From the NCBI RefSeq assembly GCF_958299795.1, contig NC_133209.1, positions 742,501 to 806,500 on the forward strand: a DNA stretch of 64,000 nucleotides, written 5' to 3'. The notes under the pieces were generated by a model. It was not told where the DNA came from. It saw only the letters and a list, made by a program, of their open reading frames with translations, and did not search any database. Each line of letters begins with the position of its first letter. The first letter of the stretch is position 1. A program made the position numbers and the translations under genes. The stretch comes from Porites lutea (Eukaryota; Cnidaria; Anthozoa; Scleractinia; Poritidae). Of this stretch, positions 1 to 13,370 are shown one piece after another.

Positions 1-301
1 CTCGCTCCTCGAAAGAGCTTCGCTCTTTCACAACATTCTCCTGTTACTTTAACCTACTCTCCTGCTACTGTAATTCTTAATGAAAACCCTGGCCGCACTA
101 TACTATCTGAGAGCCTGGCACAGGCTACAGTCGGGTCAGATATGACTGAAACTTGCTTCATTGCGATCGCTTCACGAACATGTGACTTGGGTAATATTTC
201 TGACACTAAAACCAGTGCACGGAATATTTGTTACAAAAACAAAAGTGAAGAACCATAGAAATAACAAACAACCAAATCTAGCCTCATATGGGCAACCGTT
301 C

Positions 302-362
302 GTCACGCAACGCTCCTCCCTCCGGCTCTTCTCTTCTGTGGGAAGGAGCGTTGCGTTACGAC
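302..362. repeat. Foldback repeat with ACGCAACGCTCCT arms
   Basis: The arms ACGCAACGCTCCT and AGGAGCGTTGCGT face each other across a short loop. The same CACGCAACGCT core recurs near 58793 and 61003, so it is a dispersed repeat. Confidence 0.6.
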
Positions 363-912
363 ATAAGGAACTTCCTAAAAATAGGCAGTAGAGTCGATGT
401 ATCGGAATATTATGCGTAATTGCTTGCATAACTCTTAAAGAACCATAGCCGTCTAATAATATTCTCTAATAACTCCAGCCGACCTTAGGGAAATTTGACC
501 TCGCCAGCGCCTATCTCCTATAGTGAGACTTCATGACCTCATAGTATATTTTTGGAAAGAAACACGGAGGAACATTCACATAGTAGCCTGTTCACAGACC
601 TTCTGTTTTCTCTTCAAAGTTCGTCGAGCGCGCGTGATAAAAAATAAAAACCGCGGGGATTTATTGACCGCCAGCGCAAGGGGGTAGGGGTGGGGGAGGA
701 AGAAAATAGACGATGTTTTCGAAAAGAAAAATAAAACAACGTCGTTTACAGGCTATTGACAACACATCTCTTCAGGTTCTTAAAAGTGGATTTTCATTTG
801 TGCAGCTTTAAGAACGTCGTTAGAAACTACTTAAGGGTACAACACTATTTTGGACTGGGCATAGAATCAGCACCCACAACATTGAACCAAAAGCGCAATG
901 CTCTTTTCCGTC

Positions 913-923
913 GGGGATTCCCC
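913..923. promoter_or_regulatory. kB-like palindrome GGGGATTCCCC
   Basis: A perfect NF-kB type site that fits GGGRNYYCC on both strands. It is one of four identical 11-mers in the window. No gene in the window starts next to it, so it may belong to a minus-strand gene whose body lies left of position 1. Confidence 0.5.
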
Positions 924-1926
924 TAACCACCTTTTATGGTTCGTACAGTACGTCAGACAGGCATGTCGCAAGCAGGATCAAACTTGTACGACTGGTATAA
1001 GTCAAATATAGCCACTGATTTACTATATATGTATATGTAATTTGTATCCACGTTTTCGCTGTGTCAGTAACATCTCGCTCTAAGAAGGAATTCGATTCTT
1101 GCCGCGGCTCATTTGATTAAAAGGAAGATCGTACTTGCAAACAAAGTTAAAAGAGGACTTTCCTTGATCCATTCAGGGGTAATCTCAACCCTAAAAATTT
1201 AAATCAAGGACGCGAAACGCTAAAACAGTTAGTTTCACCTTAGAGACAAAAAACGTAATAAACCTTTGTCCGGAGATTAAGAAAGAGGCTGTGAAAGGGG
1301 ATGCTGTAATCTCGGCACAAGAAGGAAACTGCTTTTTAAAGTTGATCCAAATGTCAAGTAACTAGGTTATTGTTTAAAGGAGATAAAAAGCTAACTTTAA
1401 AAAAAAGCTAAATAAACCTCCATCCGTAGATTAACAAAGGGTCTGTGAAAGGCGGTTCTCCGATCTTGGTACGGGAAAAAAACTCCTTCAAAATACTAAA
1501 TGTCAGGTAACTTGTTTATTTATTGTTTAAAAGAGATACATCATGACAGTATGGAAGTGACCAGCACTACCACCGTTCAAGCAACTCATTGGTTATGATA
1601 TGGCGATTTTAAATGAAAAACTAATATATTAAAGCAGAGCTCCTGTTCATAAAAAAAAAACGTTGAATCATGACAAACGAAAGATAACATTTAGAAAGAG
1701 TTTACAAACTCCCGGCTTCTTTGAAGGACTTCTATGCGTCGGCATATTGGATTTTTTGTGTTTGGGTGAGCTGTCGTACCACTGGAACGCACCCTGCTTT
1801 TTTGGGCTTTACCGTTTTACGATAGGTATGGTACTCAGCTGGACGGTCCTACAGTTTCGATACAATTTTACTATGTGGAATGGTAATTACAGAGCGTGAA
1901 GGTATTCAGTTTTGAAAAAGTGATGT

Positions 1927-4898
1927 TCATTTGAAAACGTAATCTTGAAGGATGTCAGCGATATCGTCCCTATCGATGTTTGGCTTCTTCATCACTTTAA
2001 TAAATTCAAACACAGTTAACTTAGGTCGTCTTGTTTCTAGGGCCTCTAGCAGTTGTCTTGAAGGACTTCCTGATCCAGACGTCTTGAATTCCTTTTCTAG
2101 TTCCCAAATGTTTTCCTCTTCAAACCCGAACTCTAGAGCTACAGTTTTAAAGTCACCTTTGTTTGTTCCTTCGGGTCGTTTGTCCATTCGCTTCCAGACT
2201 TTTTCGTAAGCGTCTAATGAAAGATATTTGAGTGTATTCAAAGGAGACAGAACTGTAAGAAATATAGAAATGAAATGATTAAAACCTCAAAAAAGGTACC
2301 ACGTAAATTTCATGCTGGAAGTTCACTTCCACGGAAGTCTCTTGTGTATTTTTGCCACCTGGTTCTAAACTTTTAAAAGTTTCCTGAGAGAGTGAAACGT
2401 ATTTCTGGATGCAGTGTTCTCTGTTTCTGCGGCCCTAGATACAGGCTTTGTTTCGCTGCACATATTTGCATCATATTTTTTCCAGTCGTAGCATATCGCC
2501 TATGCACTTTTTTTGCAACAACAACAACAAGCTTCATTTGTAAGACCATGCAAGTACATAAAGCGATTGCAAAAGCGACCAAGTTCCATCCATAATCTCT
2601 TTATACTGGAATCCGGAAATTTAGTAAGAAGAATGGAAGAAAGAACATTAAGAAAACTGCACTTACCTCCCTGAACTCCATTTATATCAGGGACAACCAC
2701 GACTGATGATCTGCTTTCGTCTAAACTGCTTCTCTCAGTACCTTCACCGAGCTCGGAATCGCGAGACCTACAAACGGGACGACACTTCATCCATATCAAG
2801 TAGTTTCCAACAGTGTTCCTTTTGATAATGACAGCCAAGAGGATTAGAACCACCATACTGACAACAACGGCGACGATAATTCTCCTCTCGTTTTCGCTCC
2901 TCTCTGCCAGAGATCTTCCATCTTTACCATAAGAAAACACCCTCGTGGTTAAGTGTGTAGATGCAGTGTTTTCTCGGTTCTTTCTTCTCGGGTGTCGGGT
3001 CAGAGCTGTTTGGGACGTGGGCTTACGCTTGGTTATTTCTTCTTCCAGCTGTTCCGTGGCAGTTGAGAGCGACTGGAAAGGTGTAGTACTTTTATTTGAT
3101 TGTATTTTGGTGCTGTCGTCTTGTACCGTGACTGAAATTCTCGACGTGGTTTTTCTCGTTTGAATTGTTCTCTTTATTGTAGTTGGACTGGTGATCACGA
3201 TCCTGCCCTCAGTTCTTGTGCTTTCTTTGGTTGCTGTTGTCGATAGATCACAGCCATCTTTGTGTCTCGGTCTGCATTGCCGATGGTTTGGTAATCCCTG
3301 TTCTATACACTGACTCTCTAATTGGTCTTTACCATCCCAACAGCAGATGGAACAAGACAGGCAGCTTGAGACAACATCATTCATGTAGTAACCATAGTTG
3401 CACGAGCCACATAGTCTATTTTGCGATGCAGAGCAGTTACGTTTAACTGACCTCCCCTCTGAACACAAAGAACATGGCCTACACTGTTCTTTACCATAGG
3501 AATCAGAATACATTCCCACTTTGCACGCCACACAGTGCAGGTCTGTTCCATATTTCGCAACCCCTCCGCACCGAATAGAGGACTCCATTCCATCCGGGCA
3601 GTCGATGCAGGGCAGACACGTGTCATTCTGTGACGCATTGTCCCTTCTCCACGTGACTTGGTCATTACCGCAACCATAACAACCACTCGTCTGTATCTGG
3701 AGCTAAGATGAATTAGAACAATAAAAAATAAATTAAAAAATTGACAGCCAGTTATTTTAGACAAGGGTCATTAGTAATAAACGACTTACGACTCGAGAGT
3801 TCTGCACTTTTAATAACTTTTTAATCTTAAGTTTGTTCATCCTTTTTTTTCTTTTCTGCAAGGCTCTCGAATTTCTTTTTTGAAGTCACTAACTGGAGAC
3901 ATCCATGAAAATTAGAATTATTTCCACTAACAAACAATCACCTTATTTTCTTGATTTGAAGCCTAATGGTGTATAAATTATAAGACAGCCCTGTCGCATT
4001 CCCTTAGCATTGAAGGAGTCATGTCCCCGTCATGTCCAAAGATTTATTACCGTTTCATACTTCTCACAAATTAATTAATCAAACCAAAACACGAAATGAC
4101 ATAGTGGTTTTTTTTGATTTGTTTTGACATTTTTTTTTCCGGAATTCGATCAAATGTCCATAAGTTATAATCCGGTGACCCTTAACGTGTGTGTGATCAC
4201 GAGACATTTTTTAAAATCCATTGTGGTAAGTCATGCATATGCATAAAAATGCCCAGTCAGGACATTTTACATTCGCGTATTTCATTTAGGTCTAAAAATC
4301 TGACTTTCGGCCTTTACAATATGAAGTAAAACGTATTGAATGTGTGCATGGTTTTAAAAAGGCCTTAACTGACTTTTATGCATCTTCTTAGTTTTCTGTG
4401 CTCAGTATGTTTATTGTTTGATAACTTCCTATTCACAACTTTTTATTGCACTTTTTACTGTTGTATTTTTAATTGTAATTTTCGGATTATTCTAGGTATA
4501 TTTTTAATTGAAATTGTTAACTGTTTCATGATGAGGGCCGCAGGTTTATCAGTTTACTGTTTTGCGTTACCCTCTTTTAATAAAGTTGATACATACATAC
4601 AACTATAAGTAGTAAAACAAAGGGTCACCAATCATGGCCGCCAACAATTGTTTACTTACCAACGATAGCAAAAGCAACGCTCTTGAAAAGATTCCCACCA
4701 CACAAGTTAAGGAATCAGCTTCTTTTGTCGTGCTTCGTATCTTTTCAGGTCCTCGTTTTGGCTGGCCTGTTCCAAGATTGGACGCTTTCTATTTAATGAA
4801 AGTAATTAGTCATACTAGATTAAAAGCACGTCCAATCGATTATTCAGCAAAGACCATTACATAAGACATACCTTCACGCCAATTAAACAAGTAACCAT
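1927..4898 (-). CDS. TNFR-A: TNF-receptor-like membrane protein with death domain
   Basis: Exons on the minus strand: 3702-2667 and 2252-1927, joined in phase 1 by a GTAAGT donor at 2666. A candidate first exon, 4898-4872, encodes MVTCLIGVK, is in phase 0 and has a GTATGT donor. With it the protein is 462 aa. The large exon encodes one set of cysteine-rich repeats ending in the CSICCWD signature. A Ser/Thr-rich stalk and a membrane segment around IIVAVVVSMVVLILLAVII follow. The last exon is a death domain (KTVALEFGF ... LLEALETRRPKLTVFEFI). The expected role is a plasma-membrane receptor for a TNF-family ligand that signals by death-domain recruitment. The body is secure. The first exon is uncertain because its signal peptide is weak. 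A kB-like site lies at 5051, about 150 bp upstream of that start. Confidence 0.75.
4378..4590 (+). mobile_element. 3' tail of a non-LTR retrotransposon
   Basis: The stretch ending in GAGGGCCGCAGGTTTATCAG and then TACCCTCTTTTAATAAAG matches a second tail at 16649-16710. Both look like the same 5'-truncated LINE 3' end. No coding region remains. It lies in the first intron of TNFR-A if the candidate start is right. Confidence 0.45.
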
Positions 4899-5050
4899 CA
4901 GTCTTTTTTAGTCATCTTCATTTGAATACCAATCAAGCCGTGTGCCGCGCAGAAAGTAGAAAGTTGCAACGAAACTGTTATTTTAAAACCTACTTGCGCT
5001 TTGCAACAAGGTAACTGGTTGAAAACTGGTTGGAAATTGATTAAAAACAA

Positions 5051-5061
5051 GGGGATTCCCC
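5051..5061. promoter_or_regulatory. kB-like palindrome GGGGATTCCCC upstream of TNFR-A
   Basis: A perfect NF-kB type palindrome about 150 bp upstream of the candidate first ATG of TNFR-A at 4898. It is identical to the sites at 913, 21183 and 35566. Confidence 0.6.
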
Positions 5062-5548
5062 GCCTTATTTACGTTACGCGCGTCACAATGCCAGCCTTTT
5101 TTTTAGGTAGGTGTATGGGTGAGCTGGCTGGGGGTCGTGGAAAGTCACTTAAAGCTCGTAATTTGGAGAGACTTTCTTTAGTTTGTGTATTCCACATCAA
5201 GTAACGATAGAAAAGGTTTAATACCGCTGAGTTGATTGCTTTAGCCTGTGACATCTCTTTATGGGCGAAGTGAAAGCGAGAAAATGCGACCAAAGGCGAG
5301 AGGTGGAGACCCCTGGGGGAGAGAAGAGCCTGTTAAGCTCCTCACCAATCTCCCCGTGAAAATGTAACTTGGCAGAGCAAGTGGTACTTGGGTACGAGTT
5401 TGTTGGTTTCCCGCCGATACAGCCTGCATGCTAGGTCTCGCTTTCAAGCAAGCGGCGAGTGCTTAGTGATCTCAGCGCCGTCTTTGAGTTTGAAAGAAGA
5501 GGAAGAATGAAAGAAAAAAGGTTAAAAACTGGTTGCAGATACTAAAGA

Positions 5549-5730
5549 CAGGGGCGGATCCAGTATTTTTTTCGGGAGGGGGTGCACTCGTCTCTTGCTC
5601 TACTTCAACACCAATAAACCACATAGTTTTTTTTTGCAGAATACCAGTTGTATTAGAAAACCGCAGGTCATCTCGGGGGGGGGGGGGGGGGATGCGCACT
5701 CCTAGCACCCTCCCCCTAGATCCGCCCCTG
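5549..5730. mobile_element. Short TIR element (MITE), 182 bp
   Basis: Terminal inverted repeats CAGGGGCGGATCCAG and CTAGATCCGCCCCTG bound the element. AAAGA flanks both ends as a possible target duplication. Inside are a T-run and a G-run. It has no coding capacity. Confidence 0.7.
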
Positions 5731-7285
5731 AAAGACTAGAGTCAGCCATATGGGAAAATGGCTGGAAGATGCCAATTCAAACACCCAACGCAAAGACGAA
5801 ATAGACGAATGACTAACTTAAAAACCTGTTGCGTTTGTTTGGTGAGGGAAAGAAAAGCCGTAACCTCCTCCCTTGTTCCCGTTAATATAACGAGCTCATG
5901 TGGCAAGGCATTTATATGAAACACACGGTTTATTGCTGGATAATTAGAATATAAGATACTCTTGTCCTATGTCAATTTTGATGTGAAAAGGAGTCATAAC
6001 ACTGTAAAACGCTACCTCATGTCATCGCCAATAATCGCACCTCATGAATACGTTTTGTGTGTTAGCGAGAAGGGATCGCATCTTATTGACACCTCGGGGC
6101 GACTCCCTTATAAAAGTAACGAGGATGCTCCGACGTCGGAAAATTCAAATTAACCTCTCAGGGAGAGCAATGTTGGTGGTTCAAGCTTAAACTGAATCCT
6201 AAGGGAGATTTCTGTGTGGTCAGTGTCAGAGCATTTTTTTTTTTAAATTTCTGTATGCATAGTACTAAGCGATACCTGAATAGGCAAATATAGTACCTTT
6301 CCATCCCAAACACCCTAAGTGAGACCAAAATCTGTAATTTACACCCCAAAGCGAGACGAAGAGCATCCCCTTCACTTTTGTATGGGAGTCCCCCCCGGAC
6401 TGACACGGTGTCTCAACTCCTCTTACAAACAAAAAAAAGGGCAATTTACAAACTGTCCTATACAGGAAAATCATATAGACTTAACATGACAGTTTTCTAA
6501 AACGACGCTCAAAATTTGGTAAAATTTGTCTAATTAAAACATCCCTAACGTGCATTTGATACAAGCAGGTATTTTGTGGATATTTACCTGAATATAATTC
6601 CATCACTAGATCAAAGTTTATTATCGAAACATTAACTAGAGGAAAAAAGTAATTATTAAGCCTTTGTCTAAAACAAAACAGTATGTGAAGTAAAATGAAA
6701 ATAAGGTCGTCATACTGATACAATATGTTACTTTGCGTTCGATTTTCTCAAGATTCTCTTCATTCTGAAAAGAACGATGTTTTTGTTTAAGGAATCTTAG
6801 TAACTTACTAATTACATAAAGCTAATTGCTGATTTACAACAAAAATATGTAGTGAAAACATAAAGAAGTACTACTCCAATAATTATTCTTAAAGTTTTGT
6901 CTTCGATATATGCCATTACATGGCTAAAAAACGATGCCCGTCACTACAGCATCAGTAATATTTTGTAATTTATATATCTACGACGTTAGGAAAAACATGT
7001 ACAACTTACGAAAATTAAGATATCAGTAGTATAATAGAAGCCCTTTTTAAGTATTCTATCTACAATCGACAAGATGTTCTTAATGAACCTATAGAGTCGA
7101 ACAATGTTAAAAACTGAAGTAATTGTAAAACGTAGATACCCACATGTTTACTAACAAAATCTACAGAATCAAAAAAGAATGAAAACTGCACTTATTACAA
7201 CCTTAAGCACAGGTAACCCAGGTTCACTGTTTAAGCCCAATAGGAGACCTTTGCACCCTTACAGCACTTCTTATGGCAAAAACTT
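5731..7285. other. Intergenic stretch between TNFR-A and TNFR-B
   Basis: No exon is recognised. It holds an inverted pair of one repeat, listed separately at 6088-6412, and AT-rich sequence. The 3' UTR of TNFR-B probably covers the right end. Confidence 0.45.
6088..6412. repeat. Inverted pair of a dispersed repeat
   Basis: The arm at about 6088-6135 (core GACTCCCTTATAAAAGT) is matched in reverse complement by the arm at about 6364-6410 (core ACTTTTGTATGGGAGTC). The arms share GGATGCTC ends. This is either a foldback element or two opposed copies. Confidence 0.5.
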
Positions 7286-10200
7286 TTACTCTTCTTCAGT
7301 AGCCTCTTCTGCCATGTCATAGGCCCTCAACAGACGACTGACATCTTTTCTCTTGGCCTTCTCCTCCACTACAGTTGCAAACTCCTTAACTGTTAGGTTT
7401 GGACGGGAAGATGCAAGTGACACAATCAGTGCTCTGGTTTTTGTGGGCTCTCCCGGGTAAGTTGCTTGACCAAGCACTGAGCTTATCTGATAATAGTTAA
7501 ACCCATAATACTTGGCCACTGCTCTATAGTCACCACCCAAACGTACAAAGGTGTCCAGCCTTTCACAGACCGCTTGAAGGGTGGATTCCTGGCTAAGCAG
7601 GCTTTCTAGCAGCTTGGGCTCTAAAAGCAATGATCACAAATAGTGAATGTACAGAATGTCAACAATACTATGTAGTGAATGAATTGATTGTCAACACGTC
7701 GTGATGACCCTTATTAGAATCACACCTGTTTTAGAATCACAGCACTGTAAGAGGAAGTTAGAAAGTTAAGTTTCTTGACTAGTAAAAGCAGCTTCACGCC
7801 TTAAAGGAAATGCAGTAGTCTTTTCATATTCCACAGCCTAACTATTAGTCTGATAATGTAATGTAATGTCCTTGCCCAAAAGCATAACAGGTTTGAGGTC
7901 TGAGGGTAAGCAACTGTCAAATTAAGTATTTCCAATAACAACTAAATTATACAGCTTTTAGAATCAAACTTTCATGGGGATTTATTAATGAAGTAGCTGT
8001 ACCTTTCTGAGTGGAATTCTGACGAGCACATACTAGACCTTCTGGATTCTGTAAAATTGAATAAAAGATTGAGGGCATGAAATTTATAGATCAAATTCAA
8101 TGAGACCCCTTGCACTCATATTAAATTGTTCAGGATTAATGACTTAAAGGTGAACTACAGAGTGACAGACATTTCTTTCTCAACCACATTTGAATGAAGA
8201 GCTACAAGTTTGGTAAATAATTAACAGATAACTTGATTTCATATTTGACCTTTTTTTTCTTTACTTATATTTAGTAGCACGCTTGTTAGAGACTACATGT
8301 ATTTTGTTTTTCATTTTCTCAAGTACCTATGTATAATGTTCATAGTAGAAGACTTGTTTAGTTACAATAAATGTACCTTCTCACACAGTGGATCAATTGA
8401 TTCTGATTTTGATTGTGTCCACTTTACTTTCCAAGGCTTTTTTTCTCTAGTATGCGGGTCTCCTGGAAAAACAATCAATTCATGGATTCACTGGCAACAA
8501 AATTTTACAAATACACAATCCTGAAATGTAAGGGTATTTATATCTACAATAACAACAAACTAAAAAAAAAAAAGGCGATGACATACAGACTTAGAAAAAT
8601 GTTCCTTACTCCTTGTTTGTAGTTTAATTATTTCTCTAGCTATGGGATTACTACCCAAACCTAGTTTGTCCATATTACTAGTTGAAGCTGGAATTGAAGC
8701 TGAAATAGTTAATGTACATGTGCACTGACTAATAATTTGATCTTTTCCTGAAAATAAGTGCAGCTCTTTTAACCTCACATGTTGTACCAAAATTGTATGG
8801 GTTCTGTGATGACCTAAAATCATAAAATGGTCACCAGGCATTAAATACTGGTTGCCAGAAAAACAGGACACCGTGCAGATTTAAAGAAAGAAGGAATCAA
8901 AAGGGCTGCTATTTCACGACCGAATTTTCGGAGCTCCATTCAGCATGTCAAGGCTTAATACCAGCTATTGCAGGTCTGGGTTATTATATAATCACAGCTC
9001 AATACACACACAATTATGTAGTTAAAAAGATTACCTTTGATAGCCACTGGACAAGGTGCAGTATCATTTACTGAATTGTACACTCCTTTTTCTGGATCTT
9101 TTGAGCAAGAGTATGACTTTGACAATAAGCAATAACTAATTAAAGCACCCGAGATTACTAGAACCAACACCACTCCCACGGTTATACCAACAATTAATCC
9201 AACTTGGTTGTCGGCAAGCTTTGCTTTAGATGAATCCTGCAAACTCCTAATATCTCCAGATGATATAAAGGTGCCTGTTACATTTTGTGTAAAATGGGCA
9301 GGAAAAGGGGTGCTCTGAACGACAGTGGTCACTTTTGGAAACTCTGTTGCTCTATCTTTTTGAGATGTTGTTGTTTTGTTCAAAGATGCTGCTGTTGATG
9401 CGTTTTTGGATTCTGTGGTATTCTCAGGGGATGCACTTGCATTTGCCTCAGTTTGAGATGCTCTGGTTTCTTGTGGAGATGGTGTTAGGGTATCAGTATC
9501 TCTGTCACACCGATTTACACTGCTTTGAAAAGAGCAGATCATGTTTGAAGCAGCCCCCATTTTACTTTTGCATTCCTCTTCGATAACATCTTGAGCATCT
9601 CCACAGCACTTTGAACAACGTTTGCAGTCACCAATTACTTCATCATAATACCTGTAAAGTTAACAACACTACATATAAAGCTAGAGAACCATTGTAACTA
9701 TAAAAGTGATTAAAATTTAAAAGTGTATCCTTTTCAGCCTCTTACGACTAGCTATATAGCCAGGTCCTTTAGTGCACATGCAATCTTCATTTTGTGCACA
9801 AGATAAACCAAAGCTAAACCTGTCAAGCTGTCAATTACAACAAAAAAGGTACAACACTACAAACATGCCAATAGCAATTATATTGATTAGTAAGCAAGGT
9901 CCTTAAGAACAAAGAAGTTACATATTCACTGAACTGGGTTGCAACAGACCTAAGTAGAACAGCTGAGAACACTTTAGGGTACATGCCAGATAATGCAAAC
10001 TGAAAACGGGGATTGGTATGTCAAGACAAAAACAACTGATTATATGTTAGATTGACAGTCATCATGAAAGTGATAAAGAACTAGAAATGCCATTAAGTAA
10101 GTCTTAATCTTGATAAAAATTAAGCCTTAATTTTTTAAATTTGCAAGAGCATTACCTGTCCTTACTGTTACACTGCTTTGCACACTTGACATCTGATGTT

Positions 10201-12359
10201 GTTGTGCAAGTTTTATTAACCAACTGATCTTCTGAACAGGATGCACTGCACAGAATACAGCTAGAAGTGTCATAATTGGTGGAGAACGAGCGGCCTTCAC
10301 TGCATGGTATGCAGTGAATCATTGTATCTCCTGATATTTCTGTACCACATTCATGCGAAAGTCCTCGACCAGGAGGGCAGTGTTCACAATCCTCACAAGA
10401 AGTTGTCCCATCTGTATTACGTACCAGGAACTGAAACTCAGTACATTGATTTGTTGCCTACAAAATGTGCAAGAAAATTAGAATGCTCTGTAGAGAGATG
10501 CATTGTGATTAAACAAAGTATGAGCAAGTTTACCTCATTTCTGCTTAAACAGGTGCTATGGCACTAACCCTTTCAACCTTTAAGTGTGGCACCTATTTGA
10601 GGGTGCCCATTATTCTGGGGTGGTACTTTTAGTTAAGATATAAATTTCCTCACCAATATTGCAAATATAGTCTGTAAGATAGTGCAGTAGAGAAAAGTGA
10701 AAGAAACATAACAGTTGCTAAGGTCTATTTTCCTTCAAATAAGTTTCATCAGTATTAAAATTTTTTATGAAAATTAAAAAGTGTTCAGTGCACTGTTGCT
10801 GTAAAGGTTTGGCATATATTAAAAGGAAATGCATATTAATATTTTTACGGCTAATTGCGGCATACAAATGTAATTGAGAGGTGGCAGCTTAACTCAAGTA
10901 AATGTAGGATTCACACACAGCTTCCCCAAATATTAGGTGGGAAAGCTATGTCAACATAAACAAAAATAATCAAGTGACATACTGCTGTTCATGCACTATC
11001 AGTTAATGTAAAACAATCAAATAAATCTTAAAATTTGACTACAAAAGCTAAGGAAAAAATATTACATGAAAAACACTTTTGAAACAGCAATAGCCACTAA
11101 CTGTGAGAACTATATTCTCTCCCTGTACTTTTAACAGTGCAAAGGGTATTCCAACACTCTAAAGAACAATCAGCTTTGCAATAAAAATTGTAACCAGCCA
11201 TAACAGCACACTTTACTATTGACTTTATTAGTAATTGTTACAGTCCTACCAAAAAGTAGTAACAAGGATACTAAGAAACTTACCCTGACGTTAGGCACAA
11301 CTACACTTAGTTCCAAAAAAATAAGTAGTGGAATTAACACCTGCAAAAAGCAATAAAGTCTGTATTAAAGTAAAAAAATTGGGATATTGAAATAAACCTG
11401 ATTTCGAAGAACTTGGTAATTTTTTAATCCAAAATCCAGAATAAATGTTTGTTTGTTTACATAGTATGACTGTCTCCAAAGAAGGATCGATACTGATGAA
11501 AAAATAAATAAATAAATAACGCTTCCGTTTTGTGACGCTTTCTCTGACACTGCTCTGAGCATGATCAAAGATTACCCGGAAGTCACAAGACTCATTTGCA
11601 TGTAAAAACAAACATGGTAGCACGATGTAAACTTACGTGTACATTACTTTGCCGCGATTTTAAAGGCAGCGATTCGAAAGTAGAAGTTCTAAACAGAAGT
11701 ATTTAGATGGCTAAAACTGTCTCTCCCTAACGTTAAGTGTATCGTGTATGCAGTCTTGTGAGGGATGAAGACGATCGACGTACAAAATCGGAGTCACATT
11801 CATCAACAATCGTTGCGCAATCCATAACTAATTTCAGTAAAACCTTTTACACCATAAAATTGTAGGAATATTGTAGGGCTGAGAGAATAAAATCTGCACG
11901 AGTTAGGTACTACAGTTATTTAGTCGTCTTCACGACCTTTGTCGGGTTGTAGAACTGAAATTCCCGGTAAGTAAGCTTGTTTGATAATTTCAATTACGAA
12001 GCACATTCCTAAACTAAGAGAACTACGCAATATCTCTTAACAGATTATGGGAGTAAAACAAAAATAAATTATGAAAAAATAATAACAAAAAGGACGTAGA
12101 CTCACCTTCAAATTAAAGGATAAATAACTATTTCGACGTCTTCGATTAATTTGGTGTTCGTTATCCCCCTGCACGTGTGGAAGTAAATTTTATGTTAGGT
12201 AATAAGCTACGATGTTACCTGAGCGTTGCTTTTGTTTAGGGCCAGGGTTCCAAACAATGTTCGCAAGAGAAGTAAAGCTTCATGTTGAAATAATTATAAG
12301 AAGAAAACGCTTTGAATAATTTGATAATACAAGTAACGGTTGAGCGTTAAACTTACCAT
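7286..12359 (-). CDS. TNFR-B: TNF-receptor-like membrane protein with death domain
   Basis: Seven exons on the minus strand: 12359-12357 (ATG only), 11340-11284, 10457-10156, 9651-9035, 8462-8377, 8048-8003 and 7620-7286. All junctions agree in phase and the sum is 1446 nt, or 481 aa. Residues 1-20 form a signal peptide (M then VLIPLLIFLELSVVVPNVR). Cysteine-rich TNFR repeats follow to about 150 and end in the CSKCCGD signature. A long Ser/Thr-rich stalk carries several N-glycosylation sequons. The membrane segment is at about 271-297 and a death domain fills the last 110 residues. The architecture resembles EDAR/XEDAR or NGFR-type receptors, but I do not assign orthology. A kB-like site lies upstream at 13001. 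The start is odd because the initiator codon ends its own exon. Confidence 0.85.
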
Positions 12360-13000
12360 TTCCGACGACTTCCTTCTTCAGAACGTAAATGCCAACAAAA
12401 CGAAGGTGCGAGGGATGTGCTAACCGCTTACTCGTGCAAAAGATGTCAGAAAACTCTCCATCTTGCATGGTAAGTTCGTTGCTATCCGTTTTGCGGCTGT
12501 AACAGGATCAGAAGGTGAATGGAAGTGATAAAGTGGAAAAAAGAAATGCCACGAAGTTTGAACCTTGCTCTAACGTGAGTAAAAGCCAGGTGATTTCGAA
12601 CGATGAATGACCGTAATTTATGGCAGTGAGCGTCTGTTTACATGAACATTGATTGGTTTTTCTAGGAGACGTCATTTTTAGTAGCCAATAAACAAGGGTT
12701 TTCTTTGTTCAAGCAAGTGACAGTTCACACGCAATAATGAGTCACATGAGAAACCCGAGACACATCATATGTTGCAAAGGAATTGGCGCGAAAACTTTGT
12801 ACAGCGACGGAATGTTCGAAGAATGCCCAAAGCACTATAAGCTATAATTGCACATCATTTCTGTAGTTTTCACAGTCAAGAAAAGGCTTAAAGTCGTTTC
12901 GAATTTGCAGTAGTCTCGAGAGATTATCCACAGAAATGAAATACGCAATAACATGGCACGGCTGTCATCCGTCGGCTTGCTTCGACTGAAACAAAGGTGC

Positions 13001-13011
13001 GGGGAATTCCC
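13001..13011. promoter_or_regulatory. kB-like site GGGGAATTCCC upstream of TNFR-B
   Basis: Fits the NF-kB consensus GGGRNYYCC and lies about 640 bp upstream of the TNFR-B start codon. The gene's transcription start is not known. Confidence 0.5.
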
Positions 13012-13370
13012 TGGACACTTGAAAATCGAAAGTTCACATGTTCTTGGAAGTGGAATGCACACTTGGTTTGTAGGGTGAAAAAGGACAATATAAAGCTAAG
13101 GAGTTAAATATCGGGCAAGCTTTGCTCAGACATGTTTTGGATTATCCCATTTCACGATAAATCTAAACAACCTGCAGATTAAGTGCATATGATAATCTAG
13201 CCATTTATGTTCTTCCGACCGTATCAAAATTCAAATGAGGTGGAATTGTGGCGCCCGCAATGTTACCAACAAAAATGATTACCTTTAAAAATGCGAGAAA
13301 AGGAAGGGAAAAGGGCTGGCATTACCAGAACGTTTCAAGATAGGAGGGGCAAAGTACACACGGAAATCAT

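Larger units (their letters stand above)
1..1926. other. Intergenic stretch at left edge
   Basis: No coding exon is recognised here. The stretch holds a short palindrome near 12-30, a foldback repeat near 302-362 and a kB-like palindrome at 913-923. The minus-strand gene TNFR-A ends just to the right. Possible polyadenylation hexamers on the minus strand lie near 1515-1526. ORFs in this interval have no recognisable domain. Confidence 0.5.

Noticed and set aside
3381-3764. Minus-strand ORF beginning with a hydrophobic, signal-like stretch just upstream of the TNFR-A exon
   Set aside because: It is in a different frame from the TNFR exon, and its T-rich start is the polypyrimidine tract before the acceptor at 3703.
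4655-4740. Leu-rich minus-strand stretch before a GTAAGT donor as the TNFR-A signal exon
   Set aside because: No in-frame ATG is present between the upstream stop and the donor.
8560-8871. 103-residue minus-strand ORF within the TNFR-B gene
   Set aside because: It lies in an intron of a model that is already phase-consistent and shows no domain.
11291-11623. 110-residue minus-strand ORF overlapping the TNFR-B signal exon
   Set aside because: It runs in another frame; the correct frame gives a signal peptide that joins the ATG exon and the TNFR exon in phase.
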